Shown here: piece by piece, positions 55,419-64,000 of the stretch
How the letters are laid out: each line of letters starts with the position of its first letter
Numbering within the stretch: the stretch's first letter is position 1
NCBI GenBank assembly: GCA_031178065.1
Contig: JAPSJS010000011.1
Coordinates: 1 to 64,000 of the forward strand
From: Altererythrobacter sp.
GTDB taxonomy: Bacteria; Pseudomonadota; Alphaproteobacteria; Sphingomonadales; Sphingomonadaceae
Length of the DNA: 64,000 bases
Direction of reading: 5' to 3'
Made by a program: the position numbers and the translations under genes
The notes under the pieces: generated by a model
Told to the model about the DNA's origin: nothing
Seen by the model: only the letters and a program-made list of their open reading frames with translations
Database searches by the model: none

Positions 55419-56840
55419 ATGAGCGAAATGTCGTCCATTATCGCCGGTCTCGGAGCAGGTAGCGGGATCGATATGGTCAAGTTGGCGAGCGACCTCGCCG
55501 ACGCGCAGTTCGCGCTGCGCAACGACCGGCTGAGCACGAGAAGCGAAGAGCTCGAGCGGCAGATTTCCGCCGCGTCCTCGCTCAAGAACACGCTGGCCAT
55601 GCTGGCGAGCGCGCTGGGCGACCGGGTCCGCGCGGGGGACCTCGCGGTCAAGCCGCAGATTGGCAACTCCGCCGTCGCCACGGTAACCAGCCCGCCGGGC
55701 ACGACCGGCTCCGGCTCCTACAGCCTCGAAGTGCTCGCGCTTGCGCGGGGACAGACGCTGGCGGGCCCCGCCATGGCCGACCCGGCCGCGGTTGTCGGGG
55801 CGGGGTCGCTGACCTTCCGCTTCGGCACGACCGACGGCACGGACTTCACGGCCGATGCCGAGCAGACGGCGGTGACCGTCGACATTGCCAGCGGCTCGAC
55901 GCTGTCCGACATTGCCAACGCGATCAACGCCAAGAATGCCGGGCTGAGCGCCTACGTCGCGCAGACCCCGCAGGGCGCGCAACTCGTGATCAAGGGAGCG
56001 GAGGGCGCGAAGAGCGGCTTCGTCGTCGAGGCGACCGAGACCGCCGGCGAGGAAGGGCTGGCGGCGCTGGCGTGGAACCCGGCCGCCGGCGGCGATCCGG
56101 GCCGGCTGCTCGCGGCCTCCGCCGATGCCCAATTCAAGCTCGACGGTATCGCCATGACCAGCGCCAGCAACGACGTCGGCACGGTGGCGCCCGGGCTGGC
56201 GCTGAAGCTGACCGGCACCAATGCCGGCACCTCGACGACGATCGGCTTTCCCAGCCCGGTCGGCACGATCTCCTCGGCGATGCAGGACATCGTCAACGCT
56301 CTCAACGAAGTGGTGAGCGAGCTCTACACCGCGACCGATCCGATGAACGGCGACCTCGCGCGCGATCCGGGCGCCCGAGCGCTCAAGCGAACGCTGTCGG
56401 AGCTTTCGGGCATGGAGATCATGCCCAACGCGCCCGAGGGCGCCCCGCGCACGCTGGCCGATCTCGGCCTCGCGATCCAGCGCGACGGCACCTTCCGGCT
56501 CGACACCGCGCGCCTCGATGCGACTCTGGCGCGCGACCCGGGCGGCGTCGCCGCGATGTTCACCACCGGCCTCTACGGCATCTATGCGACCGTCGACCGG
56601 ATCTCGCGCCAGGCTTCGCGCACCGGCGATCCGGGTTCGCTTGCCGGGTCGATCGCGCGCTATCAGTCGCAGTCGACCGACCTTTCGGAAGCGGCCGCGA
56701 AGCTGGCCGACCAGCAGGAAACCCTGCGCGCCAACATGGTCGCGCGTTTCGCCAAGGCGGACTCGCGCATTGCCGCCTCGCAATCGACGCTGTCGTTCCT
56801 CCAGTCGCAGATCGACGCCTGGAACGCCGGGAAGGACTGA
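55419..56840 (+). CDS. fliD: Flagellar filament capping protein FliD
   Basis: IIAGLGAGSGIDMVKLASDLADAQFALRNDRLSTRSEELERQISAASSLKNTLAMLASALGD...; C-terminal ANMVARFAKADSRIAASQSTLSFLQSQIDAWNAGKD. Confidence 0.95.
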   Translation: MSEMSSIIAGLGAGSGIDMVKLASDLADAQFALRNDRLSTRSEELERQISAASSLKNTLAMLASALGDRVRAGDLAVKPQIGNSAVATVTSPPGTTGSGSYSLEVLALARGQTLAGPAMADPAAVVGAGSLTFRFGTTDGTDFTADAEQTAVTVDIASGSTLSDIANAINAKNAGLSAYVAQTPQGAQLVIKGAEGAKSGFVVEATETAGEEGLAALAWNPAAGGDPGRLLAASADAQFKLDGIAMTSASNDVGTVAPGLALKLTGTNAGTSTTIGFPSPVGTISSAMQDIVNALNEVVSELYTATDPMNGDLARDPGARALKRTLSELSGMEIMPNAPEGAPRTLADLGLAIQRDGTFRLDTARLDATLARDPGGVAAMFTTGLYGIYATVDRISRQASRTGDPGSLAGSIARYQSQSTDLSEAAAKLADQQETLRANMVARFAKADSRIAASQSTLSFLQSQIDAWNAGKD

Positions 56841-56844
56841 GGCG

Positions 56845-57240
56845 ATGCTGGCGCTCACCGATCCGCACGAGGCCTACCGCCGCAGCTCGCTCGACGCGCG
56901 GGTGCACGGCGGCGATTCTGCGGCGCTCGTGCAGCTCTGCCTCGAGCAGGCGATCGCGGGCCTCGGCTCCGCCCTGTTCGCACAGGAGCGCGGCGATCCC
57001 ATGCTGCGCAGCAAGGGGCTGACCCGCGCGCTGACCGCGATCACGGCGCTGGAAATGGGTGTGGACCGCAAGGCTCCGCTGGCCGAGGCGCTGCTGCAGG
57101 TCTACGGTGCGGCGCGGCAGGCGGTGCTGGGCAGCGTGGCCGATTTCAACGCCGATCTGCTCGCTTCGGTGCGGCAGGATTTCCTCGAGATCGAGGCCGC
57201 CCTGCGCGGCGCAGCACAGTCGCCTGCGGCGGAGGGCTGA
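56845..57240 (+). CDS. fliS: Flagellar export chaperone FliS-like
   Basis: DPHEAYRRSSLDARVHGGDSAALVQLCLEQAIAGLGSALFAQERG...LTRALTAITALEMGVDRKAPLAEALLQVYGAARQAVLGSVADFNADLLASVRQDFLEIEAAL; downstream of fliD. Confidence 0.82.
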   Translation: MLALTDPHEAYRRSSLDARVHGGDSAALVQLCLEQAIAGLGSALFAQERGDPMLRSKGLTRALTAITALEMGVDRKAPLAEALLQVYGAARQAVLGSVADFNADLLASVRQDFLEIEAALRGAAQSPAAEG

Positions 57241-57317
57241 ACGGCTCCGCGAAACACATTTTAACGTTTGCAGAACCCTTGCCATTAAGTTAACGCCGCC
57301 CTGGCTGACCGGGGGGT

Positions 57318-58049
57318 TTGATTGAGCTTGGGGGCGCAGAATTCCCGCATCGGCCTTGCACCGATGAGTGGTTGCACGTGCGAAGCGCGGAGCCGTTCAG
57401 CCGGGTGCCGGCCATGGAGGTGACCGGGGTCACGGGCGGTCTGCCCGTGCATGTGATCGACTTCGACACACGCCGGCGTGCCGAGATCTCGCGCGAGCTG
57501 ATGGCGCGCAGGCTCCACGCCGAAATCTATGAGGATATCAGCGAATTCCTGCGCATTCTGCCGCCCGGCGGAGCCGTGCTGATGGCCGATCGGGCGGAGC
57601 GGGACGGGTTCTCCGAATTCCTCGCCAGCTTGCGCGGCAAGGGCCGCTATTACCCGGTCTCGATCTATTGCGAGGCGCCCCAGCCGGAGCAGGTCGTGCG
57701 GGCGATGCGCGAAGGCGCGCTCGATTATCTGCGCTGGCCGTTCGAGCCTGGGCTGCTCGACGAAACGTTGCGGCGGTTAGGCGAGGAAGGTGACCGCAGG
57801 CGACAGATCGAACTCGCCCGGGCCCAGGCGAAGGCCTCGGTCGGTCAGCTCACGGGGCGCGAGCACGACGTGCTCGTCTCGCTGTTGAACGGCAATTCGA
57901 ACAAGCAGATCGCCGCCGAGCTCGACCTCAGCCCGCGGACGGTCGAGATCTATCGCAAGAACGTCATGCGCAAGCTCGACGCGCGATCGACGTCCGACGC
58001 GGTGCGGATCGGGATCTACGCGGACTTGTGGGAACTGCCGGTCGCCTGA
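57318..58049 (+). CDS. FixJ/LuxR-type regulator with degenerate receiver (true start may be ~57414)
   Basis: C-terminal QLTGREHDVLVSLLNGNSNKQIAAELDLSPRTVEIYRKNVMRKLDARSTSDAVRIG; N-terminal receiver-like fold HVIDFDTRRRAEISREL...AVLMADRAERDG...MREGALDYLRWPFE. Confidence 0.85.
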   Translation: MIELGGAEFPHRPCTDEWLHVRSAEPFSRVPAMEVTGVTGGLPVHVIDFDTRRRAEISRELMARRLHAEIYEDISEFLRILPPGGAVLMADRAERDGFSEFLASLRGKGRYYPVSIYCEAPQPEQVVRAMREGALDYLRWPFEPGLLDETLRRLGEEGDRRRQIELARAQAKASVGQLTGREHDVLVSLLNGNSNKQIAAELDLSPRTVEIYRKNVMRKLDARSTSDAVRIGIYADLWELPVA

Positions 58050-58441
58050 TTCAGGCTCAGCATGAAGGCGAGCCAGGCGCGCACGAGCGCCATGGCGGGC
58101 ATGTCCGAACTGGCGAGGCTCTCATCCGTGTCGCCCTCCAGCCAGACGCGTCCCGTCGCGGAGCCCCCACCGCGCGAGACGATTTCGCAGGACAGCGCCG
58201 TCCCGATCAGCGCGGCAGCCGCGGCTTCAAAGGCCTGGCGCTCGAGCAGCTTGTCGAACGCGCTTTCGTCCAGCGTGCAGGCCGCGATTGCGCCGAACGG
58301 CGGCGGCGCGAGCGCGGCGAGATGATACGACAGGCGCAGGACGTTCTCGATCGGAGCTTCGGCCGCCGTCCAGGCGGACAGGCGGGCAAGACTCTCGAAC
58401 CAGCTTAACGCATCGAGACAGGCATTGTCGCGCGGCTCCAT
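58016..58441 (-). CDS. Hypothetical protein, 141 aa, tail-overlapping the LuxR-type regulator
   Basis: ATG-started ORF MEPRDNACLDALSWFESLARLSAWTAAEAPIENVLRLSYHLAALAPPPFGAIAACTLDESAFDKLLERQAFEAAAAALIGTAL...; no family recognised. Confidence 0.5.
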   Translation of the reverse strand: MEPRDNACLDALSWFESLARLSAWTAAEAPIENVLRLSYHLAALAPPPFGAIAACTLDESAFDKLLERQAFEAAAAALIGTALSCEIVSRGGGSATGRVWLEGDTDESLASSDMPAMALVRAWLAFMLSLNQATGSSHKSA

Positions 58442-58646
58442 AGGGGGTGCCCCCTCCCGGTTTCGCCGCGAAAGGTATACCCGTTAGCGCCGGACCGGAA
58501 TTATTGCGCGCCAGACGGAGCCTCCAGTCAGCCGTAAGGAGGCGTTTTCCGCGCCGGAACCCAATTCGCGGCCGCAAATGTGGCCTGTCATCCCTGCGTC
58601 ACGCTGCTATCGCATCGGGGCCACGTAACTCTTCAGGGATCCGCAC

Positions 58647-59969
<1,323 letters not shown>

Positions 59970-59993
59970 AGATCGCCGCGCTTCTTCTCCATT

Positions 59994-60076
59994 CCGTCAT
60001 CCCAGCGAAAGCTGGGATCGCTACCCGCCAGGTCGGACTTCGCTGCACGCGATCCCAGCTTTCGCTGGGATGACGG
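59994..60076. repeat. 83-bp imperfect palindromic repeat (intact copy)
   Basis: CCGTCATCCCAGCGAAAGCTGGGATCGC...CCGCCAGGTCGG...GCGATCCCAGCTTTCGCTGGGATGACGG. Confidence 0.85.
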
Positions 60077-60170
60077 GAAGGGGGGGCGCCCGGTGCGAAC
60101 CCTTCTCCCCGATCGCCACCAAAAAATAGCCGCTTGTCCCCGCAGCGCTCCGCCCGCATGATCCCGCGCG

Positions 60171-60734
60171 ATGCCATCGTTGTTCTTCGCATTCGTCGCG
60201 GTGCTGCTGGGCACGATCGGCAGCAGGGACCAATTGATCGTCGCGCATTTCTCCAGCGCCTCCCGGCGGGGCGCGGGGGTGCTGGCGGCGGCGGTGGTCA
60301 GCGCGGCGCTATCGGCGCTGGCGATGGCGCTTGCGGGGCAGGTGATCTCCGGACTGCTGCCCGATGCGGCGAAGACCATGTTGGTTGCGATCGCGCTGCT
60401 CTTCGCCGCAATCGAACTCGCCTGGCCCGCGCGCTATGCCGCGCCGGAGGAACCGACCCGATCCCTCGCGGCGATCGTGATCGTGCTGGTGGCCAAGCAG
60501 TTCGGCGATGGGGCGCGTTTTCTCGTCTTCGCGATCGCAGCGGCGACGGGAGCGCCGGTACTGGCCGGGATCGGCGGAGCGCTCGGCGGGGCGCTCGCGC
60601 TCGCGGCGGCCTGGGCGGCGGGCGCGGCGCTGGTGCACCGCATGCCGCTGCGCGCCATCCGGCTCGCGCTTGCGGCGGTGACGCTAGCGCTCGCACTGTT
60701 CATCGGGCTTTCCGCGCGTGGGATTGTGTCGTGA
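60171..60734 (+). CDS. UPF0016/GDT1-like multi-TM protein with degenerate signature motifs
   Basis: Six hydrophobic segments in two repeats; TIGSRDQLIVAHFSS and KQFGDGARFLVFAIAA at positions of the ExGD(K/R)T motifs. Confidence 0.5.
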   Translation: MPSLFFAFVAVLLGTIGSRDQLIVAHFSSASRRGAGVLAAAVVSAALSALAMALAGQVISGLLPDAAKTMLVAIALLFAAIELAWPARYAAPEEPTRSLAAIVIVLVAKQFGDGARFLVFAIAAATGAPVLAGIGGALGGALALAAAWAAGAALVHRMPLRAIRLALAAVTLALALFIGLSARGIVS

Positions 60735-60836
60735 TCGACCGAGGCGATCAGTAAAACCCCCGAAAGCGGTGAAACCGATCCGCGCCCGTCGCGTTCGATA
60801 GACGAACCATTCTCCGCAAAAAAGAAGGGACGGACC

Positions 60837-61298
60837 ATGGCCAAGAAGGGCGACAATTCCAAAAAGGCGCTAGTCGATGCGCTGAACGGCGCGCTGGCGG
60901 ATACGCTGGCGCTCTACGTCAAGACCAAGAACTTCCACTGGCACGTGGCGGGTCCCCGCTTTCGCGACCTTCACCTCCTGTTCGACGAGCAGGCCGCGCA
61001 GCTCGTCGGCACGGTCGACCTGATCGGCGAGCGCGTGCGCAAGAACGGCGAGGTGACACTGACCTCGATCGGCTCGATCGCCAAGGCGACGCAGGTCTCC
61101 GACCAGGACGATGCGACGCTCGATGCCGACGCGATGGTCAAGGAACTGCGCGACGACAACCGCAAGCTCCACACGCGTCTGGGCGACGTCAAGGACGCGG
61201 CCGAGGAAGCCGGCGACAATGCGACCAGCGGGATCGTCGACGACTGGATCGACGAGGCCGAGGAACGCATCTGGTTCCTCACCCAGACGCTCAAGTAA
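60837..61298 (+). CDS. dps: Dps family DNA-protection/ferritin-like protein
   Basis: LNGALADTLALYVKTKNFHWHVAGPRFRDLHLLFDEQAAQLVGTVDLIGERVRKNG...DDWIDEAEERIWFLTQTLK. Confidence 0.92.
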   Translation: MAKKGDNSKKALVDALNGALADTLALYVKTKNFHWHVAGPRFRDLHLLFDEQAAQLVGTVDLIGERVRKNGEVTLTSIGSIAKATQVSDQDDATLDADAMVKELRDDNRKLHTRLGDVKDAAEEAGDNATSGIVDDWIDEAEERIWFLTQTLK

Positions 61299-61321
61299 GC
61301 GCACTCGTATTCACAAGCGCA

Positions 61322-61354
61322 AAACCCGCGGCGATGCTTGGTCGCCGCGGGTTT
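61322..61354 (+). terminator. Rho-independent terminator after dps
   Basis: AAACCCGCGGCGA-TGCTTGG-TCGCCGCGGGTTT followed by CTTG, 13-bp perfect stem. Confidence 0.85.
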
Positions 61355-61371
61355 CTTGCTATGCAGCGGGC

Positions 61372-61992
61372 ATGGCGAACGTAACTCTGATCGAAGGCGC
61401 GGACGACGCGCGGATTGCCGAGTGGCTGGGCGGGCGGATCGAGCGCGCACTGGCCGAAACCCACGGGTCTGCGGCGATCACCATGCCCGGCGGATCGACG
61501 CCGTTCCCGATCCTCGAGCGGCTCGCCGACGCGCCGATCGACTGGGCGCGGCTGCTCGTCTGGCCGGGGGACGACCGGATCGTCCCCGAGGGTCATCCGG
61601 CGAGCAACACCGGCCGCATCCGCGCCGCGCTCGAACCGCTCGGCGCCGAAGTGGTGACGCTGACCGAGATGGAGCAGGTGCCCCGTTTCGCGCTCGCCTG
61701 GCTTGGCATGGGGGCTGACGGGCACATCGCCTCGCTCTTCCCCAACACCGACCCGCAAGTGGACGATCCGGCGCCGATCCGCCGGCTGACACCCGACCCG
61801 CTGCCGCCCGAGGCACCGTTCGACCGCGTCACGCTGACCATACCCGCGCTGCTCGCCAGCGACGAGCTGTTGTTCGTGATCCGGGGGGATGACAAGCGGG
61901 CGGTGTTCGAAGCGGCCATGCGCGGCGAGCACGACCTGCCGGTCGCGCGCCTGCTCTCGGCGGCGATCCAGCCGGTCACGTGCTTCGTCTGA
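61372..61992 (+). CDS. pgl: 6-phosphogluconolactonase
   Basis: AITMPGGSTPFPILERLADAPIDWARLLVWPGDDRIVPEGHPASNTGRIRAAL...LAWLGMGADGHIASLFPNTD. Confidence 0.92.
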   Translation: MANVTLIEGADDARIAEWLGGRIERALAETHGSAAITMPGGSTPFPILERLADAPIDWARLLVWPGDDRIVPEGHPASNTGRIRAALEPLGAEVVTLTEMEQVPRFALAWLGMGADGHIASLFPNTDPQVDDPAPIRRLTPDPLPPEAPFDRVTLTIPALLASDELLFVIRGDDKRAVFEAAMRGEHDLPVARLLSAAIQPVTCFV

Positions 61993-62447
61993 TTCCGGCT
62001 TCGCTGCACCGCAGGGCCTATCGTTTGGCTCACGCGGTGCGGAAGGTCTGGTGGAAGCTGGCGCGGCCGCGAGTGAATGGCTGCATCGTCGTCGCCAGCG
62101 ACATCGAGGGACGGCTGCTGCTGGTCCGTCAGAGCTACGGAACGGGGGGCTGGTGCTTCCCCACCGGCGGCCTCCGCCGCGGCGAGGATCCGGAAGCCGC
62201 GGCGCGGCGCGAATTGCGCGAGGAGACCGGGTGCGAGGCCCATGCGATGACGCTCCTCGACGTGCAGGACGACGTGCTCCACGGCGCACTCCACCGGGTC
62301 CACGTCTTTGCCGCGCGTGTCTCGGGCACGCCGCGGCCGGACATGCGCGAGATCATCGAGGCGCGGCTGTTTCCGCCACACTCGCTACCCGAGCCGCTCG
62401 GCGAACGCACGCGCCGCCGGCTCGCGCTCTGGCGCGAACGCTCATAG
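61980..62447 (+). CDS. NUDIX hydrolase
   Basis: Nudix box GGLRRGEDPEAAARRELREETGCEA. Confidence 0.92.
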   Translation: MLRLIPASLHRRAYRLAHAVRKVWWKLARPRVNGCIVVASDIEGRLLLVRQSYGTGGWCFPTGGLRRGEDPEAAARRELREETGCEAHAMTLLDVQDDVLHGALHRVHVFAARVSGTPRPDMREIIEARLFPPHSLPEPLGERTRRRLALWRERS

Positions 62448-63569
62448 CAGCAGCGAGAGCTGCGCCTCGTCGCGCGGCCGCTCCGGCGCACCGCCTGCCT
62501 GCTCGAGGTTGGACAGGGTGAGCCCCATCAGCCGGATCGGCAGCGGCAGGGGCAGCAAGGCTTCGAGCAGCTCGTGCCCGAGACGCGCGAACTCGCCCTT
62601 GTCGGCCACGTTGCGGGGCAGGCTTCGTGCCCGGCTGACGATCTGGAAATCGGTGTACTTCATCTTCAGCGTGACCGTGCGGCCTTTCGCCCCGGTGCGC
62701 TCGATGCTCTCCCATACGACGTCCACGATATTGTCGAGCGCCTCGCGCAGGGCATGGCCACTCGAAATGTCCTCGCCGTACGTCCGCTCGCCGCCGACCG
62801 ACTTGCGGATGCGGTTGGCGCGCACGGGCCTGAGATCGATACCTCGCGCCGCGCGGTAGAGGTAGTCGGCGAAGCTGCCGAAGTTGGCGCGCAGGAAGGC
62901 GATGTCCCTGGCCGCGAGATCGGCGCCGGTCGCGATTCCGAGCCGCGCCATCTTCTCCGCGCCCTTCGGGCCGATCCCGTGGAACCGGCGCACCGGCAGC
63001 CCGGCGACGAACGCCGCGCCCTCGCCGGGCCGGATCACGCACAGCCCGTCGGGCTTGTTCTGGTCGCTCGCGAGCTTGGCGAGGAACTTGTTGTACGAGA
63101 CGCCGGCGCTCGCGGTGAGGTGCGTCTCCTCGCGGATCCGCTGGCGGATCAGCTGCGCGATGCGCGTGGCCGAGCCGATTCCGCGGATGTCGTCGGTCAC
63201 GTCGAGGTAGGCTTCGTCGAGGCTCAGCGGTTCGACATGCGGGGTGTAGTGGCGGAAGATCGCGCGGATCTGCTGCGACACTTCCTTGTAGACCTCGAAC
63301 CGGGCGCGGACGAAGATCAGGTCCGGGCACAGCCGCTTGGCGGTGACCGAGGGCATCGCGCTGCGCACGCCGAACCGCCTCGATTCGTAGCTCGCCGCCG
63401 CGACCACCCCCCGTCCGCCCGAGCCGCCGACCGCCACCGGCTTGCCGCGCAGCTCGGGATGATCGCGCTGCTCGACGCTGGCGAAGAAGGCATCCATGTC
63501 GACATGGATGATCTTGCGCAGACCCTGCGCCTCGTCGGCCTCTTCTTCCTCGTATGCCGGATCGTCCAT
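62442..63569 (-). CDS. dinB: DNA polymerase IV (Y-family)
   Basis: KIIHVDMDAFFASVEQRDHPELRGKPVAVGG...RGVVAAASYESRRFGVRSAMP...VEPLSLDEAYLDVT...TASAGVSYNKFLAKLASDQNKPDGL. Confidence 0.95.
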   Translation of the reverse strand: MDDPAYEEEEADEAQGLRKIIHVDMDAFFASVEQRDHPELRGKPVAVGGSGGRGVVAAASYESRRFGVRSAMPSVTAKRLCPDLIFVRARFEVYKEVSQQIRAIFRHYTPHVEPLSLDEAYLDVTDDIRGIGSATRIAQLIRQRIREETHLTASAGVSYNKFLAKLASDQNKPDGLCVIRPGEGAAFVAGLPVRRFHGIGPKGAEKMARLGIATGADLAARDIAFLRANFGSFADYLYRAARGIDLRPVRANRIRKSVGGERTYGEDISSGHALREALDNIVDVVWESIERTGAKGRTVTLKMKYTDFQIVSRARSLPRNVADKGEFARLGHELLEALLPLPLPIRLMGLTLSNLEQAGGAPERPRDEAQLSLLL

Positions 63570-63635
63570 CGCGGATCAGGATAATCCCCCCGGTTGCAAA
63601 GCGGAACCGTTCGTCGCAAAGGCGATATTGTGCAG

Positions 63636-64000
63636 ATGCGAAATGAAACCTGGTCCGACGACGAAGGCGAGGTCCGCCGGCCCTCCAGCCTGGCGAAACG
63701 CCCGCCGATCGGCGAGCGCGAGCTGATCTGGATGATGGCGCTGCTAATGGCGCTCAACGCTTTCGGCATCGACGCGATCCTGCCCGCACTGGACGATCTC
63801 GCGGTCGATCTCGGGATCGCGGGCAACAGCCGGCAGTTCGTGGTCGGCGCCTACCTGCTCGCAACCGGTCTCGGCACGCTCGTGCCCGGCAGCTTCGCCG
63901 ACCGCTTCGGGCGGCGGCCGGTGCTGTTCGTCGCGCTCGGCGCCTATATCGTGTTCTCGATCGCCTGCGCGCTTGCCACCTCGTTCGAAGCGCTGGTCGC
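63636..64000 (+). CDS. MFS transporter, Bcr/CflA-like (truncated by window edge)
   Basis: Open frame from ATG 63636 to window end: ...ELIWMMALLMALNAFGIDAILPALDDLAVDLGIAGNSRQFVVGAYLLATGLGTLVPGSFADRFGRRPVLFVALGAYIVFSIACALATSFEALV. Confidence 0.85.
   Translation, partial: MRNETWSDDEGEVRRPSSLAKRPPIGERELIWMMALLMALNAFGIDAILPALDDLAVDLGIAGNSRQFVVGAYLLATGLGTLVPGSFADRFGRRPVLFVALGAYIVFSIACALATSFEALV

Noticed and set aside
54234-56858. 874-aa minus-strand ORF opposite flhB/fliD
   Set aside because: Shadow ORF of high-GC coding DNA; the plus strand encodes clear FlhB and FliD and the antisense product is Arg/Gly/His-rich with no recognisable domain.

Overview
This 64 kb, high-GC window looks like an alphaproteobacterial chromosome, probably Sphingomonadales/Erythrobacteraceae judging by gene content and style. 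It is dominated by a near-complete flagellar locus from about 24.3 to 58.4 kb: fliA-flhA-SLT, flgN-flgM, flgA plus a MotA/ExbB-like and ExbD-like pair, flgBCDEFGHIJKL, motAB, a methyltransferase, fliC, a sigma-54 activator, fliEFGHIJKLMNOPQR-flhB, fliDS, and a LuxR-type regulator. The left flank holds an S8 peptidase next to an ECF sigma/anti-sigma pair, SulP plus a universal stress protein, an S9 peptidase beside a FecI/FecR/STN-TonB receptor system, nadC-RNase T2, tadA, rpmB, xseA, purD, and a BtuFCD-type ABC importer behind a clear cobalamin riboswitch. The right flank holds a PhoX/DUF839 protein, a UPF0016-like membrane protein, dps, pgl, a NUDIX hydrolase, dinB and the start of an MFS transporter. 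The observations most worth following up are: (1) a second, truncated stator-like pair translationally coupled to flgA; (2) a stripped-down hook (94-aa FlgD, 270-aa FlgE); (3) a FliM without the CheY-binding N-terminus and no che genes in the window; (4) near-consensus sigma-54 promoters, with a palindromic candidate enhancer upstream of flgB, and a sigma-28 promoter on fliC; (5) a separate lytic transglycosylase without a visible signal peptide; (6) a dispersed ~80-bp palindromic repeat family; and (7) a UPF0016-like protein with broken signature motifs. All assignments come from reading translations and motifs; no database search was run.
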